Positions 15,779 to 25,810 of a stretch of 64,000 bases of DNA are shown piece by piece. Made by a program: the position numbers and the translations under genes. Every line of letters begins with the position of its first letter. The stretch's first letter is position 1. The stretch is from CALBPI01 sp038533155 (GTDB lineage: Bacteria > Pseudomonadota > Gammaproteobacteria > Steroidobacterales > Woeseiaceae). The notes below the pieces were generated by a model. It made no database searches, was not told the DNA's origin, and was given only the letters and a program-made list of their open reading frames with translations. The stretch spans positions 1-64,000 of the forward strand of contig JBCAZH010000008.1 of assembly GCA_038533155.1 (NCBI GenBank), in the 5' to 3' direction.

Positions 15779-18700
15779 GTGGGCGAATACGTCGAGTTAC
15801 ATGCGCTGAGTAATTTCAGTTTTCTGCGGGGCGCCTCCCATCCTGAAGAGCTGGTCCAGCAAGCAGCAACACTCGGTTATCAGGCCATCGCAATCACCGA
15901 TGTGTGTTCGATGTCCGGCATCGTCCGTGCACACAGCGCAGCGGAGAGTCTCGATTTTCCGCTGATCATTGGCGCTGAGTTCATGCTGGAAAACACGCGT
16001 ATCGTCATGCATGCGATGAACCGCGAAGGCTATGCAGGGCTTTGCCGCCTGATCACTGCCGCACGCCGTGCCGCGGATAAAGGTACCTATCAACTGACCG
16101 CCGAAATGTTTCGGCAGCACCTGCAGTCCGGATTGTTAGATGGCTGTACGGTGTTGTGGGTGCCCGATCGACGATTTCGTCTGCCGTCGGCGTTGGACTT
16201 TCTTCCAGATTTGGCGAGCGGTCGATTGTGGATTGCGGTCGAGCTGTTTCCCGACGGTCTCCATCAGATTCGATTGAAGGCGCTATATGAATTGAGTGCG
16301 TACTACGGTTTGCCTTTGGTTGCCGCAGGTGATGTGCATATGCATGTGCGTAGTCGACAGCGGCTGCACGACACGCTCACAGCAATCCGATTACGTGAAA
16401 CCGTACAAAACGCAGGTTATGCGCTACATGCGAACGCAGAAAAACACCTCCGTCGTATTGAGGTGCTCAAACGGTTGTACCCCGAAAGTCTGTTGCGTGA
16501 GACTTTGCGAGTCGCCGAACGGTGCTCTTTTTCCTTATCGGAATTGCGCTACGAGTATCCCCATGAATTGGTGCCGGAAGGCGAGACCCCGTCAAGCTGG
16601 TTGAGAACTTTGACGCTCAACGGCATGCACGAACGTTGGCCCGATGGCGTTGCTGACGCGACGCGTGAACTGATTGAACATGAGCTGGCACTGATCGCCG
16701 ACCTTGCTTATGAGCCGTATTTTTTAACGGTTCACGATATCGTCCGATGGGCTAGAGCACAGGATATTTTGTGCCAAGGTCGAGGGTCTGCAGCCAATTC
16801 GGCCGTGTGTTTTTGTCTCGGCGTCACAGAAGTCGATCCGCAGCGCCAGTCGACACTGGTCGAACGTTTTATCTCCCGCGAGCGTAACGAGCCACCGGAT
16901 ATCGATGTGGATTTCGAGCACCAACGGCGCGAAGAAGTCATTCAGTACATCTATCGAAAGTATGGTCGAGCACGCGCGGCGCTGGCGGCCACAGTGATCT
17001 GTTATCGACCCAGAAGCGCCATGCGAGATGTTGGCAAGGCATTAGGGCTAGCAGACCTTCAGGTTGATCAACTCGCGCGTAGCATGCAGTGGTGGGACGG
17101 TAATACGGTAGACGATGATCGCGTGCGCGACGCCGGTTTCGATCCGGGAAACCCAGTGCTTAAGCAATTGCTCGATTTGGTGCGAGAGCTAATCGGATTC
17201 CCGCGGCATCTTTCACAGCACGTTGGTGGGTTTGTGATTTCGGAAGGCCGGTTGGATGAGTTGGTGCCCATCGAGAATGCCAGCATGCCTGAGCGCACGG
17301 TTATCCAATGGGAGAAGGATGACCTCGAAGCATTAGGCCTGTTGAAAGTGGATGTGTTGGGTCTCGGTATGTTGAGTGCGATCCGACGCTGCTTCGATTA
17401 TCTGCGTGACTTTTATGGGAGATCGCTGACTTTGGCGCGTGTGCCCGCCGGAGACACGGCCACGTACGACATGATTTGTAACGCCGACACAATGGGTGTG
17501 TTCCAAATCGAGTCGAGAGCGCAAATGGCGATGCTGCCGCGGCTAAAGCCTCGGTGTTTCTATGACTTGGTGATCGAGGTAGCCATCATCAGGCCTGGCC
17601 CAATTCAAGGTGACATGGTGCATCCGTATTTACGCCGCCGGAATGGCGAAGAAGCGGTGAGTTATCCGAGTGAGGCGGTGCGCGATGTCTTGTCGCGGAC
17701 ATTGGGTGTACCGATTTTCCAAGAGCAGGTTATGGAGCTGGCTGTGGTGGCCGCCGGGTTCACGCCGGGCGAAGCCGATCAGCTGCGTCGCGCGATGGCC
17801 GCATGGAAACGGCGAGGGGGTCTGGGTCCATTTGAAGCGAAATTGAAGGCGGGCATGCAAGAACGTGGTTATAGCGATGCTTTTGCTGCGCAAATATTTG
17901 CGCAGATCAAAGGTTTTGGTGAGTACGGATTTCCGGAATCACACTCCGCAAGTTTTGCGCTACTGGTGTATGTGTCCGCTTGGTTGAAATGTCATTACCC
18001 AGCCGCGTTTGTGTGTGCGTTGATCAACAGCCAACCGATGGGGTTCTACAGCGCCTCACAGCTGACGCAAATGCTGCGTCGTCATGGTGTCGATATTCGC
18101 CCCGTGGACGTCCGTCACAGCGACTGGGATTGCACGCTGGAACCTCTCGCCGGATCAGGCGATTCGCCCGCGGCTGCACTCAGGTTGGGGCTTCGATTGG
18201 TTAAGGGCTTGGGGGAGGAGGCGGCTCAGCGGTTGACTTGTGTGCGCGAGTCGCACGGGTTTTCGACGGTTCAAGAAATGGCGCAACTTGCGAACCTGAA
18301 TCGCGCGGAATTGGGTGCCTTGGCGTCAGCCAATGCGCTATCGCGATTGGCAGGGCACCGTCATATGGCACGGTGGCAGGTGGCAGGTGTGATGCAGCAA
18401 GATGACCTTCTGGCAGGTGCGGAGGTCGCCGAAGGTACGCCGATGCTGCGAACGCCGGACGAAGTGCAGGATTTGATTGCCGACTATCGTGCTTTAGGTC
18501 TAACCCTGGGTCGACATCCGATGAGTATGCTGCGCGCCGGTTTTGCGCGCCGAGGGTTCAAACGTTCTGTCGAATTGGCTGAGATGAACAATGATCAGCC
18601 GGTATGCGTGGCAGGTGTTGTGATCACTCGGCAACGCCCCGGTAGTGCAGGGGGTGTGAATTTTGTCACGCTAGAGGATGAGGACGGGTACATCAATCTC

Positions 18701-18877
18701 GTGATTTGGAAAGATCTCGCCGAACGCCAGCGTCGGGAGCTAGTTGGCGCCCGCCTCATGGGCGTGCAAGGCAAAGTACAGATTCAGGGGAAGGTGATCC
18801 ACGTCGTCGCCGACGAACTTTTGGATTTCAGTGACGAACTAGCAGGGCTCGCGACACGGTCGCGGGATTTTCATTAG
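15779..18877 (+). CDS. dnaE2: Error-prone DNA polymerase DnaE2 (ImuC)
   Basis: 1032 residues from a GTG at 15779, 6 bases after imuB. DnaE2 is a C-family polymerase that performs mutagenic bypass of lesions with ImuA and ImuB. The PHP domain is N-terminal (ELHALSNFSFLRGASHPEEL). The palm has the catalytic PDIDVDFEHQRRE aspartates (about residues 378-390), and RPGPIQGDMVHPYLRRR is the conserved fingers motif. The C-terminal OB-fold spans about 930-1000 (VTLEDEDGYINLVIW). It is the end of the lexA cassette and is convergent with the next gene. Confidence 0.96.
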   Translation: MGEYVELHALSNFSFLRGASHPEELVQQAATLGYQAIAITDVCSMSGIVRAHSAAESLDFPLIIGAEFMLENTRIVMHAMNREGYAGLCRLITAARRAADKGTYQLTAEMFRQHLQSGLLDGCTVLWVPDRRFRLPSALDFLPDLASGRLWIAVELFPDGLHQIRLKALYELSAYYGLPLVAAGDVHMHVRSRQRLHDTLTAIRLRETVQNAGYALHANAEKHLRRIEVLKRLYPESLLRETLRVAERCSFSLSELRYEYPHELVPEGETPSSWLRTLTLNGMHERWPDGVADATRELIEHELALIADLAYEPYFLTVHDIVRWARAQDILCQGRGSAANSAVCFCLGVTEVDPQRQSTLVERFISRERNEPPDIDVDFEHQRREEVIQYIYRKYGRARAALAATVICYRPRSAMRDVGKALGLADLQVDQLARSMQWWDGNTVDDDRVRDAGFDPGNPVLKQLLDLVRELIGFPRHLSQHVGGFVISEGRLDELVPIENASMPERTVIQWEKDDLEALGLLKVDVLGLGMLSAIRRCFDYLRDFYGRSLTLARVPAGDTATYDMICNADTMGVFQIESRAQMAMLPRLKPRCFYDLVIEVAIIRPGPIQGDMVHPYLRRRNGEEAVSYPSEAVRDVLSRTLGVPIFQEQVMELAVVAAGFTPGEADQLRRAMAAWKRRGGLGPFEAKLKAGMQERGYSDAFAAQIFAQIKGFGEYGFPESHSASFALLVYVSAWLKCHYPAAFVCALINSQPMGFYSASQLTQMLRRHGVDIRPVDVRHSDWDCTLEPLAGSGDSPAAALRLGLRLVKGLGEEAAQRLTCVRESHGFSTVQEMAQLANLNRAELGALASANALSRLAGHRHMARWQVAGVMQQDDLLAGAEVAEGTPMLRTPDEVQDLIADYRALGLTLGRHPMSMLRAGFARRGFKRSVELAEMNNDQPVCVAGVVITRQRPGSAGGVNFVTLEDEDGYINLVIWKDLAERQRRELVGARLMGVQGKVQIQGKVIHVVADELLDFSDELAGLATRSRDFH

Positions 18878-18900
18878 TCGGGAAACGTGGCCGTGACGTT

Positions 18901-19194
18901 CTAATCACTCGCTTCCAGATCTCTGATCCCGAAGTCATCATCCTCATCCAACAAGCGTGACAAGCGTTTCTCTTCGAGTAATGCCTCAAGTCTTCGACGC
19001 GCCGCCAAACCATCCTCGGTTTCCTTCTTCGCGGTTTCAATGTCGGAAACTAGCTCTTCGACATTGATTTCAACCGATACGCCTCCGACGTTGTCGCCGC
19101 CCTCAATGACGATCGTCTCGGTAAAAGACTCGTCGTCTTGCTCATCATCTGACAACGCTTCATCGTCAGGTGTGTTGCCTTGTTCGGATATCAT
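18901..19194 (-). CDS. Small acidic conserved protein, function unknown
   Basis: 97 residues. The N-terminal 40 residues are strongly acidic (SDDEQDDESFTET). The C-terminal half is a predicted coil with ARRRLEALLEEKRLSRLLDE. That end resembles small Pseudomonas proteins of the PA3496 group, which are called putative envelope-integrity proteins, but I rate this only as a likeness. It has no signal peptide or membrane segment. It lies downstream of gspF on the same strand, 120 bases away, where pseudopilin genes would normally sit. Confidence 0.6.
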   Translation of the reverse strand: MISEQGNTPDDEALSDDEQDDESFTETIVIEGGDNVGGVSVEINVEELVSDIETAKKETEDGLAARRRLEALLEEKRLSRLLDEDDDFGIRDLEASD

Positions 19195-19316
19195 CAGCTG
19201 ATACCTGCTTGTGTCCCTGTTCGCGGAATATAGCCCCGCGATCCGTTTCGGTGCAACACAAAGTTAAGGAATTGATAAGTGCGTCGGTCCGTGCCGGACA
19301 CCGGCAGCGATCGGGT

Positions 19317-20543
19317 TCAGTTAAGCAACTGATTCATATTGAAGATCGGCATCAAAATGGCCATCACGATGACCAGTACAACCGCACCCATAAACAGGAT
19401 GATGACCGGCTCAACAATAGACATCAAAGACGAGATCAGATTGTCGGTTTCGCGCTCTTGATTCACCGCGGCACGTTCCAACATGTTGTCCAATTCGCCA
19501 CTCGCCTCACCACTGCTCAAAAGGTGTAGTGTCATTGGCGGGAACACATGTTGTTCTTTCAACGAGCCGCTGATCGAGGCGCCTTCGCGAATCTTAACCG
19601 CGGCCGCATCCACGCCTTCTCGCATCGGTACGTTGGTAATGACTTCACCCGCAATTCGTAGCGCTTCTAACACCGGAACGCCGCTGCTGGCCAAGATGCT
19701 CAGGGTTCGCATGAAGCGGGCGGTATTCAGTCCTCGGGTGAGGCGTCCAACGATCGGTGCTCGAAGCAAAAAGCCATGCCAGCGTTTTTTCGGTCCAGGT
19801 CGTTGCAGGATGGCACGAATGCCGAAGACTACGCCGACAACGCCGACCAGCAGGGCCCACCACCAATTCTGCAAGAAGTTACTGGTCGTAAGCAGCGCCT
19901 GCGTCAATCCTGGTAGTTCGCTGTTAGAGGATTCGAATATGCCAACGATTTTCGGCATCACGTAAATCAGCATGAAAACGACAATGCCGATAGAGATCAG
20001 AATCAAAAGCAACGGGTAGATCAGAGCAGATTGCGCTTTCTGAGTGAGACCCTGGCGGTCTTCGGTGTAGTCCGCCAAGCGTTCGAGTACGCCATCGAGC
20101 TTGCCCGACTGTTCGCCGGCATCGACCGTGGCGCGGAACAGTGTTGGGAAGGCTTGTGGGAAATTGCTCATGCTATCGGCTAGCGAATAGCCTTCGCGCA
20201 CGCGAGCACGAACGCCAAGAACCGTGCGTGTCGTGCGAGAACTTTCCGATTGATCACCGATGGCCTGCAGGGCCTCCTCAAGCGGCAATCCCGCTTGCAC
20301 CAGCGTCGCGAGTTGTCGCGTTACCAGTGCCAGTTCTGCCGAGGAGATGCCCCGTCTCGATTCGCGCGCTATGTTGCCGCCGGTTTTCCGGGCCGCCTTG
20401 GCCCCGGAAATCTCAGAGACCGACATCGGCGTTAAGGATTGGTCTCTCAGCGACTGTCGAACCTGGCGGGCCGTATCCCCTTCAAGCACGCCTTTGCGTT
20501 GCTTGCCGCGCCCATCGAGTGCCACGTATTCGAAAGCCGCCAT
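19317..20543 (-). CDS. gspF: Type II secretion inner-membrane protein GspF
   Basis: 408 residues. GspF is the polytopic platform protein on which the pseudopilus is assembled. The N-terminal AFEYVALDGRGKQRKGVLEGD is the family start. Two T2SSF domains follow (about 70-195 and 275-400), with membrane helices near 170-200 (LLLILISIGIVVFMLIYVM), 220-245 and 370-400. It is 12 bases after gspE. No gspG-like pseudopilin follows, unlike the usual operon. Confidence 0.96.
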   Translation of the reverse strand: MAAFEYVALDGRGKQRKGVLEGDTARQVRQSLRDQSLTPMSVSEISGAKAARKTGGNIARESRRGISSAELALVTRQLATLVQAGLPLEEALQAIGDQSESSRTTRTVLGVRARVREGYSLADSMSNFPQAFPTLFRATVDAGEQSGKLDGVLERLADYTEDRQGLTQKAQSALIYPLLLILISIGIVVFMLIYVMPKIVGIFESSNSELPGLTQALLTTSNFLQNWWWALLVGVVGVVFGIRAILQRPGPKKRWHGFLLRAPIVGRLTRGLNTARFMRTLSILASSGVPVLEALRIAGEVITNVPMREGVDAAAVKIREGASISGSLKEQHVFPPMTLHLLSSGEASGELDNMLERAAVNQERETDNLISSLMSIVEPVIILFMGAVVLVIVMAILMPIFNMNQLLN

Positions 20544-20555
20544 CGTTCGCTGTTC

Positions 20556-22082
20556 CTAGTCGTCGCGGGTGACGCGTAAGACTTCTTCGAGCGTCGTCTT
20601 GCCGTTGAGGACCTTCGCGCGCCCGTCGTCACGAATGCTCGGTCCACGCGTGCGAGCATACTGTTCGAGTTCGTGCTCACCGGCACCGTCGTGAATCATG
20701 GTGCGCATCGTGTCGTCAATAGTGACAAGCTCGTAGATACCCGATCGACCGCGGAAGCCCTGGGTGTTGCCGGCGGGCGGGCGGTAGAGGGTCGGCGGCT
20801 CCGTGCGCGGTACTCGGAGAAGGTCACACTCAGCTTCACTGGCCCTGTACGCTTCACGCGACGATTCGTCGAGAGTCCGAACCAAGCGTTGCGAAAGCAC
20901 GCCGATCAAACTGGATGACAGCAAGAACGGTTCAACGCCCATATCCCGTAGTCGAGTGACCGCACCAACAGCGGTATTGGTGTGCAGAGTGGAAAGTACA
21001 AGGTGACCGGTCAAACTGGCTTGTACAGCGATCTCTGCGGTCTCGAGATCTCGAATCTCACCTACCATCACGACATCCGGGTCTTGCCGGAGGATCGCGC
21101 GTAGGCCGCGAGCGAAGGTCATCTCGACTTTCGTGTTGACCTGCGACTGTCCAATGCCGTCGATGTAGTACTCGATCGGATCCTCGACCGTCATGATGTT
21201 GCGCGACGTGTTGTTGATCCGCTCGAGTGCCGCGTACAAGGTCGTGGTTTTACCGGAGCCGGTCGGGCCGGTGACCAAAATGATGCCATGCGGTTTGTGG
21301 ATCAGACTGTCGATGGCGGCTTGGTCCTCGGAACGCATGCCGAGCTGTGCGAGATCTAAGCGGCCGGCTTGCTTGTCCAGCAAGCGCATTACGACACGCT
21401 CGCCGTGTCCGGACGGCATCGTCGACACACGAACATCCACTGCGCGACCAGCTACGCGCAATGAGATTCGGCCGTCTTGGGGTAACCGCTTTTCGGCAAT
21501 ATCGAGTTTCGACATGACCTTGATGCGAGACACCAGTAAAGGCGCGACGCCTGGTCCTGTTTGCAAAACTTCGCGAAGCACGCCATCGATACGCAGCCGA
21601 ACGATCAGTCGGTTCTCGTAGGGTTCGATGTGAATATCCGATGCGTTCTCTTTGATCGCCTCTGTCAGCAGCGCGTTAATTAGCCGAATGATCGGTGCTT
21701 CGTCGTCGCTCTCAAGTAGATCCGACTGTTCGGGCAGTGCTTGCGCGACTTTGAACAGATCGGTGTCCTCCTCGAAACCGTCGATCATCTGCATCGCCTG
21801 ACCGCTGCCGCGTTCATAAGCGGCCTGCAGCGCAGCATCGAACGCGGCTTCCTCAACCGGGACGACTTCGGCGTCACTGCCTGCTACTCGATGGGCTTCG
21901 GCGAGTGCATGCAATGCGGCGCCTTTGCGAAACACCAAACGACTTTTGTTCGGGTCGGAGTCTAACGGTTCGACCAATACACCAAAGCGCTTCGCGAACG
22001 AGAAGGGCAGCTGCCGGCGTGCAGCCGTTGGTTCAACCTCTGGGAGTGCGTCGTCGGTCAGTGTCTCGTTCGAAATCGCCAT
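20556..22082 (-). CDS. gspE: Type II secretion ATPase GspE, without the zinc cysteines
   Basis: 508 residues from the ATG at 22082, one base after the gspD stop; an ATG at 22103 inside gspD is the alternative. GspE is the cytoplasmic hexameric motor of the secretion system. Walker A is GPTGSGKTTTLYAAL (about residue 270), the Asp box and Walker B region VMVGEIRDLETAEIA follow, and STLHTNTAVGAVTRL is the His box. Most GspE proteins have a CxxC...CxxC zinc finger near the C-terminus. Here the matching place reads RTLDESSREAY and PAGNTQGFRGRSGIYEL, so all four cysteines are missing. The rest looks intact and functional. Confidence 0.95.
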   Translation of the reverse strand: MAISNETLTDDALPEVEPTAARRQLPFSFAKRFGVLVEPLDSDPNKSRLVFRKGAALHALAEAHRVAGSDAEVVPVEEAAFDAALQAAYERGSGQAMQMIDGFEEDTDLFKVAQALPEQSDLLESDDEAPIIRLINALLTEAIKENASDIHIEPYENRLIVRLRIDGVLREVLQTGPGVAPLLVSRIKVMSKLDIAEKRLPQDGRISLRVAGRAVDVRVSTMPSGHGERVVMRLLDKQAGRLDLAQLGMRSEDQAAIDSLIHKPHGIILVTGPTGSGKTTTLYAALERINNTSRNIMTVEDPIEYYIDGIGQSQVNTKVEMTFARGLRAILRQDPDVVMVGEIRDLETAEIAVQASLTGHLVLSTLHTNTAVGAVTRLRDMGVEPFLLSSSLIGVLSQRLVRTLDESSREAYRASEAECDLLRVPRTEPPTLYRPPAGNTQGFRGRSGIYELVTIDDTMRTMIHDGAGEHELEQYARTRGPSIRDDGRAKVLNGKTTLEEVLRVTRDD

Positions 22083-22083
22083 G

Positions 22084-24215
22084 TCACTGGTTGCCTGTGC
22101 CATCGTTCATGATGTTCTCCGGCGGGCGAGATCGCGGCGGTGCGGGTTCGCGCAGTTGGTCTTGTAGCGCCGGTAGCGTCAGTGGGCTCTCCTCGGTGCC
22201 AAGTTGGAGATCTCGAAGATACTGATACTTCTCTGTGGTCGCGTCGCGCGCACTGATGCCGTCGCGGATGATGCGCGGTTTAATGAACACCATTAGATTG
22301 GTCTTGGTGACGTCTACGGAGTTGGAACGGAACAGGCGTCCGAGCAGTGGAATGCTGCCCAGAACCGGAACCCGCTGTTCGCTTTCTGTTACTTGGTCAT
22401 CGATCAGACCGCCCAAGACCAGTATGCCGCCGTCTTCGACGATCACCGAGGTTTCAATCAATCGCTCATTCGTGATCGGTTGGCCTTGTACCGAGTCGGT
22501 CGACAGGCTGGAGACTTCCTGCACAANNNNNNNNNNNNNNNNNNNNNNNNNNNNNNNNNNNNNNNNNNNNNNNNNNNNNNNNNNNNNNNNNNNNNNNNNN
22601 NNNNNNNNNNNNNNNNNNNNNNNNNNGTGATCGGTTGGCCTTGTACCGAGTCGGTCGACAGGCTGGAGACTTCCTGCACAACCTTCAGCAAGATTGCATC
22701 GCCTTCATTGATTTGCGGTGTAATCTCCAGTGACGTACCGACCGGTTCTCGCTGAATGGTCTGGAACGGGTTGACCGCGCCGTTGTTGTTCCCGCCGGTA
22801 TTCGTGAACTGTCCGGTCGCAAACGGTACTTCGGAGCCGATCGAAATCTTCGCCTCTTCGTTGTCCAGAGTGACAAGCGTTGGTGTGGAAATGACGTTCG
22901 TGTTCGAGTCACTCTGCAATGCATTCAGCACCGCTGCAAAGCTGATTCCGTCGTCGACAATTCGACCGACGCCAAGCGTTAATCCCTGACTGATCAGCTG
23001 CGCAATTGCGGCAGCATCGTTGCCGTCTGTCCCGAGTGAGCCTAGTGCGCCACTCAAGCCGCCTGTCGCCGATGGCTCACTAACAAACAGCGGGTTGTCG
23101 CCAGACTCGTCCGTCGCGGCGATTGAAACCCCCAGATTTGAGTTCTCTGTCAGCGTGACCTCGACGATCAAGGCCTCGACCAGCACCTGCGCGCGCCGAA
23201 CATCCAATTGGTCGACGATTTGTAGGACTCGGCGAATGGATGCCTGCGGACCGGAGATCACGAGCGCATTCATTCGCTCATCAGCCCAGATATTCAGTTC
23301 TTGCTGCCCCGGCGTGGGCTGCTGACCTTGGTTTTCCTGTTGGATCTGTCCGGTCAGCTTGGTCGCGAGGTCCTCGGCGGAGGCGTAGTTCAGGAATCGA
23401 ACTTGCGTATCACCCCCTTCCTGCGGCGGCGTATCGAGATGGGCAATCAACGCACGAATCTTGACTCTTGCTGCCGCTGTGCCAGCCACCAACACGCTGT
23501 TGGTTCGTGCGTCGGCAACAACCGAAGGGCCAGCCGCACCCACCGCGCCATCCGCGCGCGTGGCATTGGTCAATGCATTGAGTGTCGTCACGATTTCTGT
23601 GGCGGAGGCATTTTCCAGACGAATCACTTCGACATCCGATTCAACCGGCCGGTCGATCTGGCGAATCAAGTAACGAATTCGCTGCACGTTGGCCGAGTTG
23701 TCACTGACGATCAGTGCGTTAGAACTTTGAACTGCAGCCAGGTGGGCGCTGGTCGACATCAACGGTCGCATCACCGGCACGAGCTGCGCGGCGTTGATGT
23801 TCTCAAGTCGCAACACAGTCGTCGTGATCGCATCCGCTTCACGTGCGCTGGGCGGTGTCGCGTAGGTTCGGGTTTGTGCGTCAGGAATGATCTTCACGAC
23901 GCCATCGTTTTCGATCGCTTGAAAGCTGTTCACTCGCAGGATCGACAGAAAGGCGGAGTAGAACTCCTCGTTGGACATCGGTTCGCTGGCAATCAACGTC
24001 ACTTTTGCGTTCACCCGCGCATCGACGATGAACGTCTTACCGGTGACCGCTTGGACCGCTTCGATCACTTCACGAATATCTGCATCGCGGTAATTCGGTG
24101 TGATCGAACCCGCGTCCTGCGCGGTGACATTGATCGACGCCAAAACCAACATGGCGAAGGCGGTCAGGCTGCGCAGCCAACGCGTGCGGCTGTCGTGGTT
24201 GATTCTTGTTTTCAT
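22084..24215 (-). CDS. gspD: Type II secretion outer-membrane secretin GspD, interrupted by a false assembly gap
   Basis: GspD forms the multimeric outer-membrane channel. The ATG at 24215 has AGGCGG upstream and starts 4 bases after gspC; it is followed by a signal peptide ending NVTAQ. The N0 domain (PNYRDADIREVIEAVQAVTG), repeated N1-N3 domains, and the secretin core with VPVLGSIPLLGRLFRS are present. The frame breaks at 100 Ns (22527-22626). The same 55 bases flank both sides (22472-22526 and 22627-22681). Deleting 155 bases restores one frame and gives about 658 residues, normal for GspD. No long C-terminal S-domain is obvious. Confidence 0.95.
22472..22681. other. Assembly gap (100 N) with 55-bp repeated flanks in gspD
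   Basis: The Ns occupy 22527-22626. The 55 bases on each side are identical. The size of both the gap filler and the repeat equals that of the plsX gap, which indicates a scaffolder default and a k-mer overlap rather than missing DNA. Confidence 0.93.
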
Positions 24216-24219
24216 TGTT

Positions 24220-25161
24220 CTAATCCGCCTGGGTCGCATTCTCGATTTGATTGACGTCAAGAGTCATGGATTGGGGTTTGCCGTTTCGCTCGAGCATCAC
24301 GGTGACGCTTTGCGCATCGGCAAGCTGGCTGAAGACTTGGGCCGCCTGCTGCGCATTCGTCAGTGGCATACCATTAATTTCCGTCACGATATCGCCGGGT
24401 CGCAGACCGAGCGCCGCGAACTTCTGACGATCGCGCGAGGGATACAGTCGGAAGCCGCGTTGTTGCCCACCGACGTAGTAAGGTCGCGGCGAGATGATTT
24501 CGGTCAACGCTGACGCGTTGCTGGTGATGGTTTCGCGAACGCTCGGGCGTTGGCGCTGACTGACCGATTGGGTTGGTCTGCGAACCACCGGGCGTGTCGA
24601 CGCGGTCTCTTCGGGTACCGGCAGGTTCAACGCCTCGATCGTGCCGGCGCGACTGAGCAACACTCGTTTGGCCTCGACAGAATGCAGCGTGACACCGCGC
24701 CGCACGACATCGTCGATTCTGTACACTTTTTCGTCCCGTCCGTCCGCGATGATGGCCAAAGCATTGGCAGGGGTGTCGGATGCCAGCGTTCCCTTCAACT
24801 CGAGTGGCAAGTTCGTTTCGGGTGCGTCGGGTGGTACTTCTCCGCCGCCATTAACGATTTCCTGCTCGTCTTCCGGCTTGGCCTCGCCGAAAAGGTGTGC
24901 TTCAACAATCGGCGCAACGTTGGCGGATTGCGTGGTCGCGGTGTCGGCGTCTGTGGAAGCGGTGGTCGTGTACGTGAGTTGCACATTGTCGTCCGGCTTG
25001 GACGGAAATAGGCCCCAAACCAGCCCGGACAGCTGCCAAGCAAGTACGGCCGCCAAAATCCAAACGCAGAAGGCGGGTGCTTTGGCGAGCAGTTGGCCGG
25101 CCCACGGATAGCGATTCAGCGTCGCGAGGCGGGCATCGCCAAACAGATCCGCCGCACTCAT
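24220..25161 (-). CDS. gspC: Type II secretion protein GspC
   Basis: 313 residues. GspC is a bitopic inner-membrane protein that links the platform to the secretin and helps recognise substrates. A single membrane helix is at about residues 30-50 (FCVWILAAVLAWQLSGLVW). The periplasmic HR domain follows (IVEAHLFGEA, then LPLELKGTLA at about 115-180). The C-terminal third (225-305) is a PDZ domain with GFRLYPSRDRQKFAALGLRPGD, split here by me for reference, and DIVTEING. It is first in the gspC-D-E-F operon and divergent from clpS. Confidence 0.92.
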   Translation of the reverse strand: MSAADLFGDARLATLNRYPWAGQLLAKAPAFCVWILAAVLAWQLSGLVWGLFPSKPDDNVQLTYTTTASTDADTATTQSANVAPIVEAHLFGEAKPEDEQEIVNGGGEVPPDAPETNLPLELKGTLASDTPANALAIIADGRDEKVYRIDDVVRRGVTLHSVEAKRVLLSRAGTIEALNLPVPEETASTRPVVRRPTQSVSQRQRPSVRETITSNASALTEIISPRPYYVGGQQRGFRLYPSRDRQKFAALGLRPGDIVTEINGMPLTNAQQAAQVFSQLADAQSVTVMLERNGKPQSMTLDVNQIENATQAD

Positions 25162-25448
25162 CGACGAAACCGGCTGAAGTTAGTGAAAATTAGATCCACA
25201 GATCGCTCTTTTTTGTTAAAAAACCGTCGCTTGCTTGTCGCGCCAGGCGCTCGCCGACCGGGCTTGCATGATACGGTAGTGAAGTCCGCACCGACAAGCG
25301 CCAATAGGCGGGGATTTAGAGTGCTTTTGCGCGCTCAGGTTCCATGCCCTTGTCGAGCGGCCGACTGAACCCCATATCGACTGTTCCCGCGGCAGAGACA
25401 GACGCCCTGCAACCGTGGTAGTAATGACATAACGACAGGTGGAGTGTG

Positions 25449-25784
25449 ATGTCAGAACACGATCAGGATCCCGGTATGCCGGCCATCGGCGACACAGGAA
25501 CGGTGCTTGAGGAGGCAAGGCCCAAACTCAAGAAACCGCCGCTATACCGCGTCGTGTTGTTGAATGACGACTACACACCGATGGAATTCGTCGTGCAAAT
25601 TCTCGAGCAAGTCTTCAGCCACGACCGCCCGTTAGCGACCCGGATCATGCTGGAAGTCCATACGAAGGGTAAGGGCGTGTGCGGCGTGTTCACCTACGAC
25701 GTCGCTGAGACCAAAGTGGCCCAGGTGAGCAAGGCGGCGGAAGAGCACCAGCATCCGCTGCTCTGCACGATGGAACAGGACTGA
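25449..25784 (+). CDS. clpS: ClpS, N-end-rule adaptor of ClpAP
   Basis: 111 residues from the ATG at 25449, with GGTGGAG upstream. ClpS binds proteins with Leu, Phe, Tyr or Trp at the N-terminus and passes them to ClpA. The core PLYRVVLLNDDYTPMEFVV contains the Asn-Asp pair of the binding pocket, and the conserved histidine lies in VHTKGKGVCGVFTYDVAETK. The 40-residue N-terminus is flexible. clpA follows after 26 bases. The tRNA-protein transferase gene aat, which makes such N-ends, is nearby. Confidence 0.97.
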   Translation: MSEHDQDPGMPAIGDTGTVLEEARPKLKKPPLYRVVLLNDDYTPMEFVVQILEQVFSHDRPLATRIMLEVHTKGKGVCGVFTYDVAETKVAQVSKAAEEHQHPLLCTMEQD

Positions 25785-25810
25785 CCAACCCGCATTGGAA
25801 CGCGAAATAT

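Noticed and set aside
23301..24254. 317-residue frame opposite gspD
   Set aside because: It is antisense to a clear secretin and has no recognisable motif.
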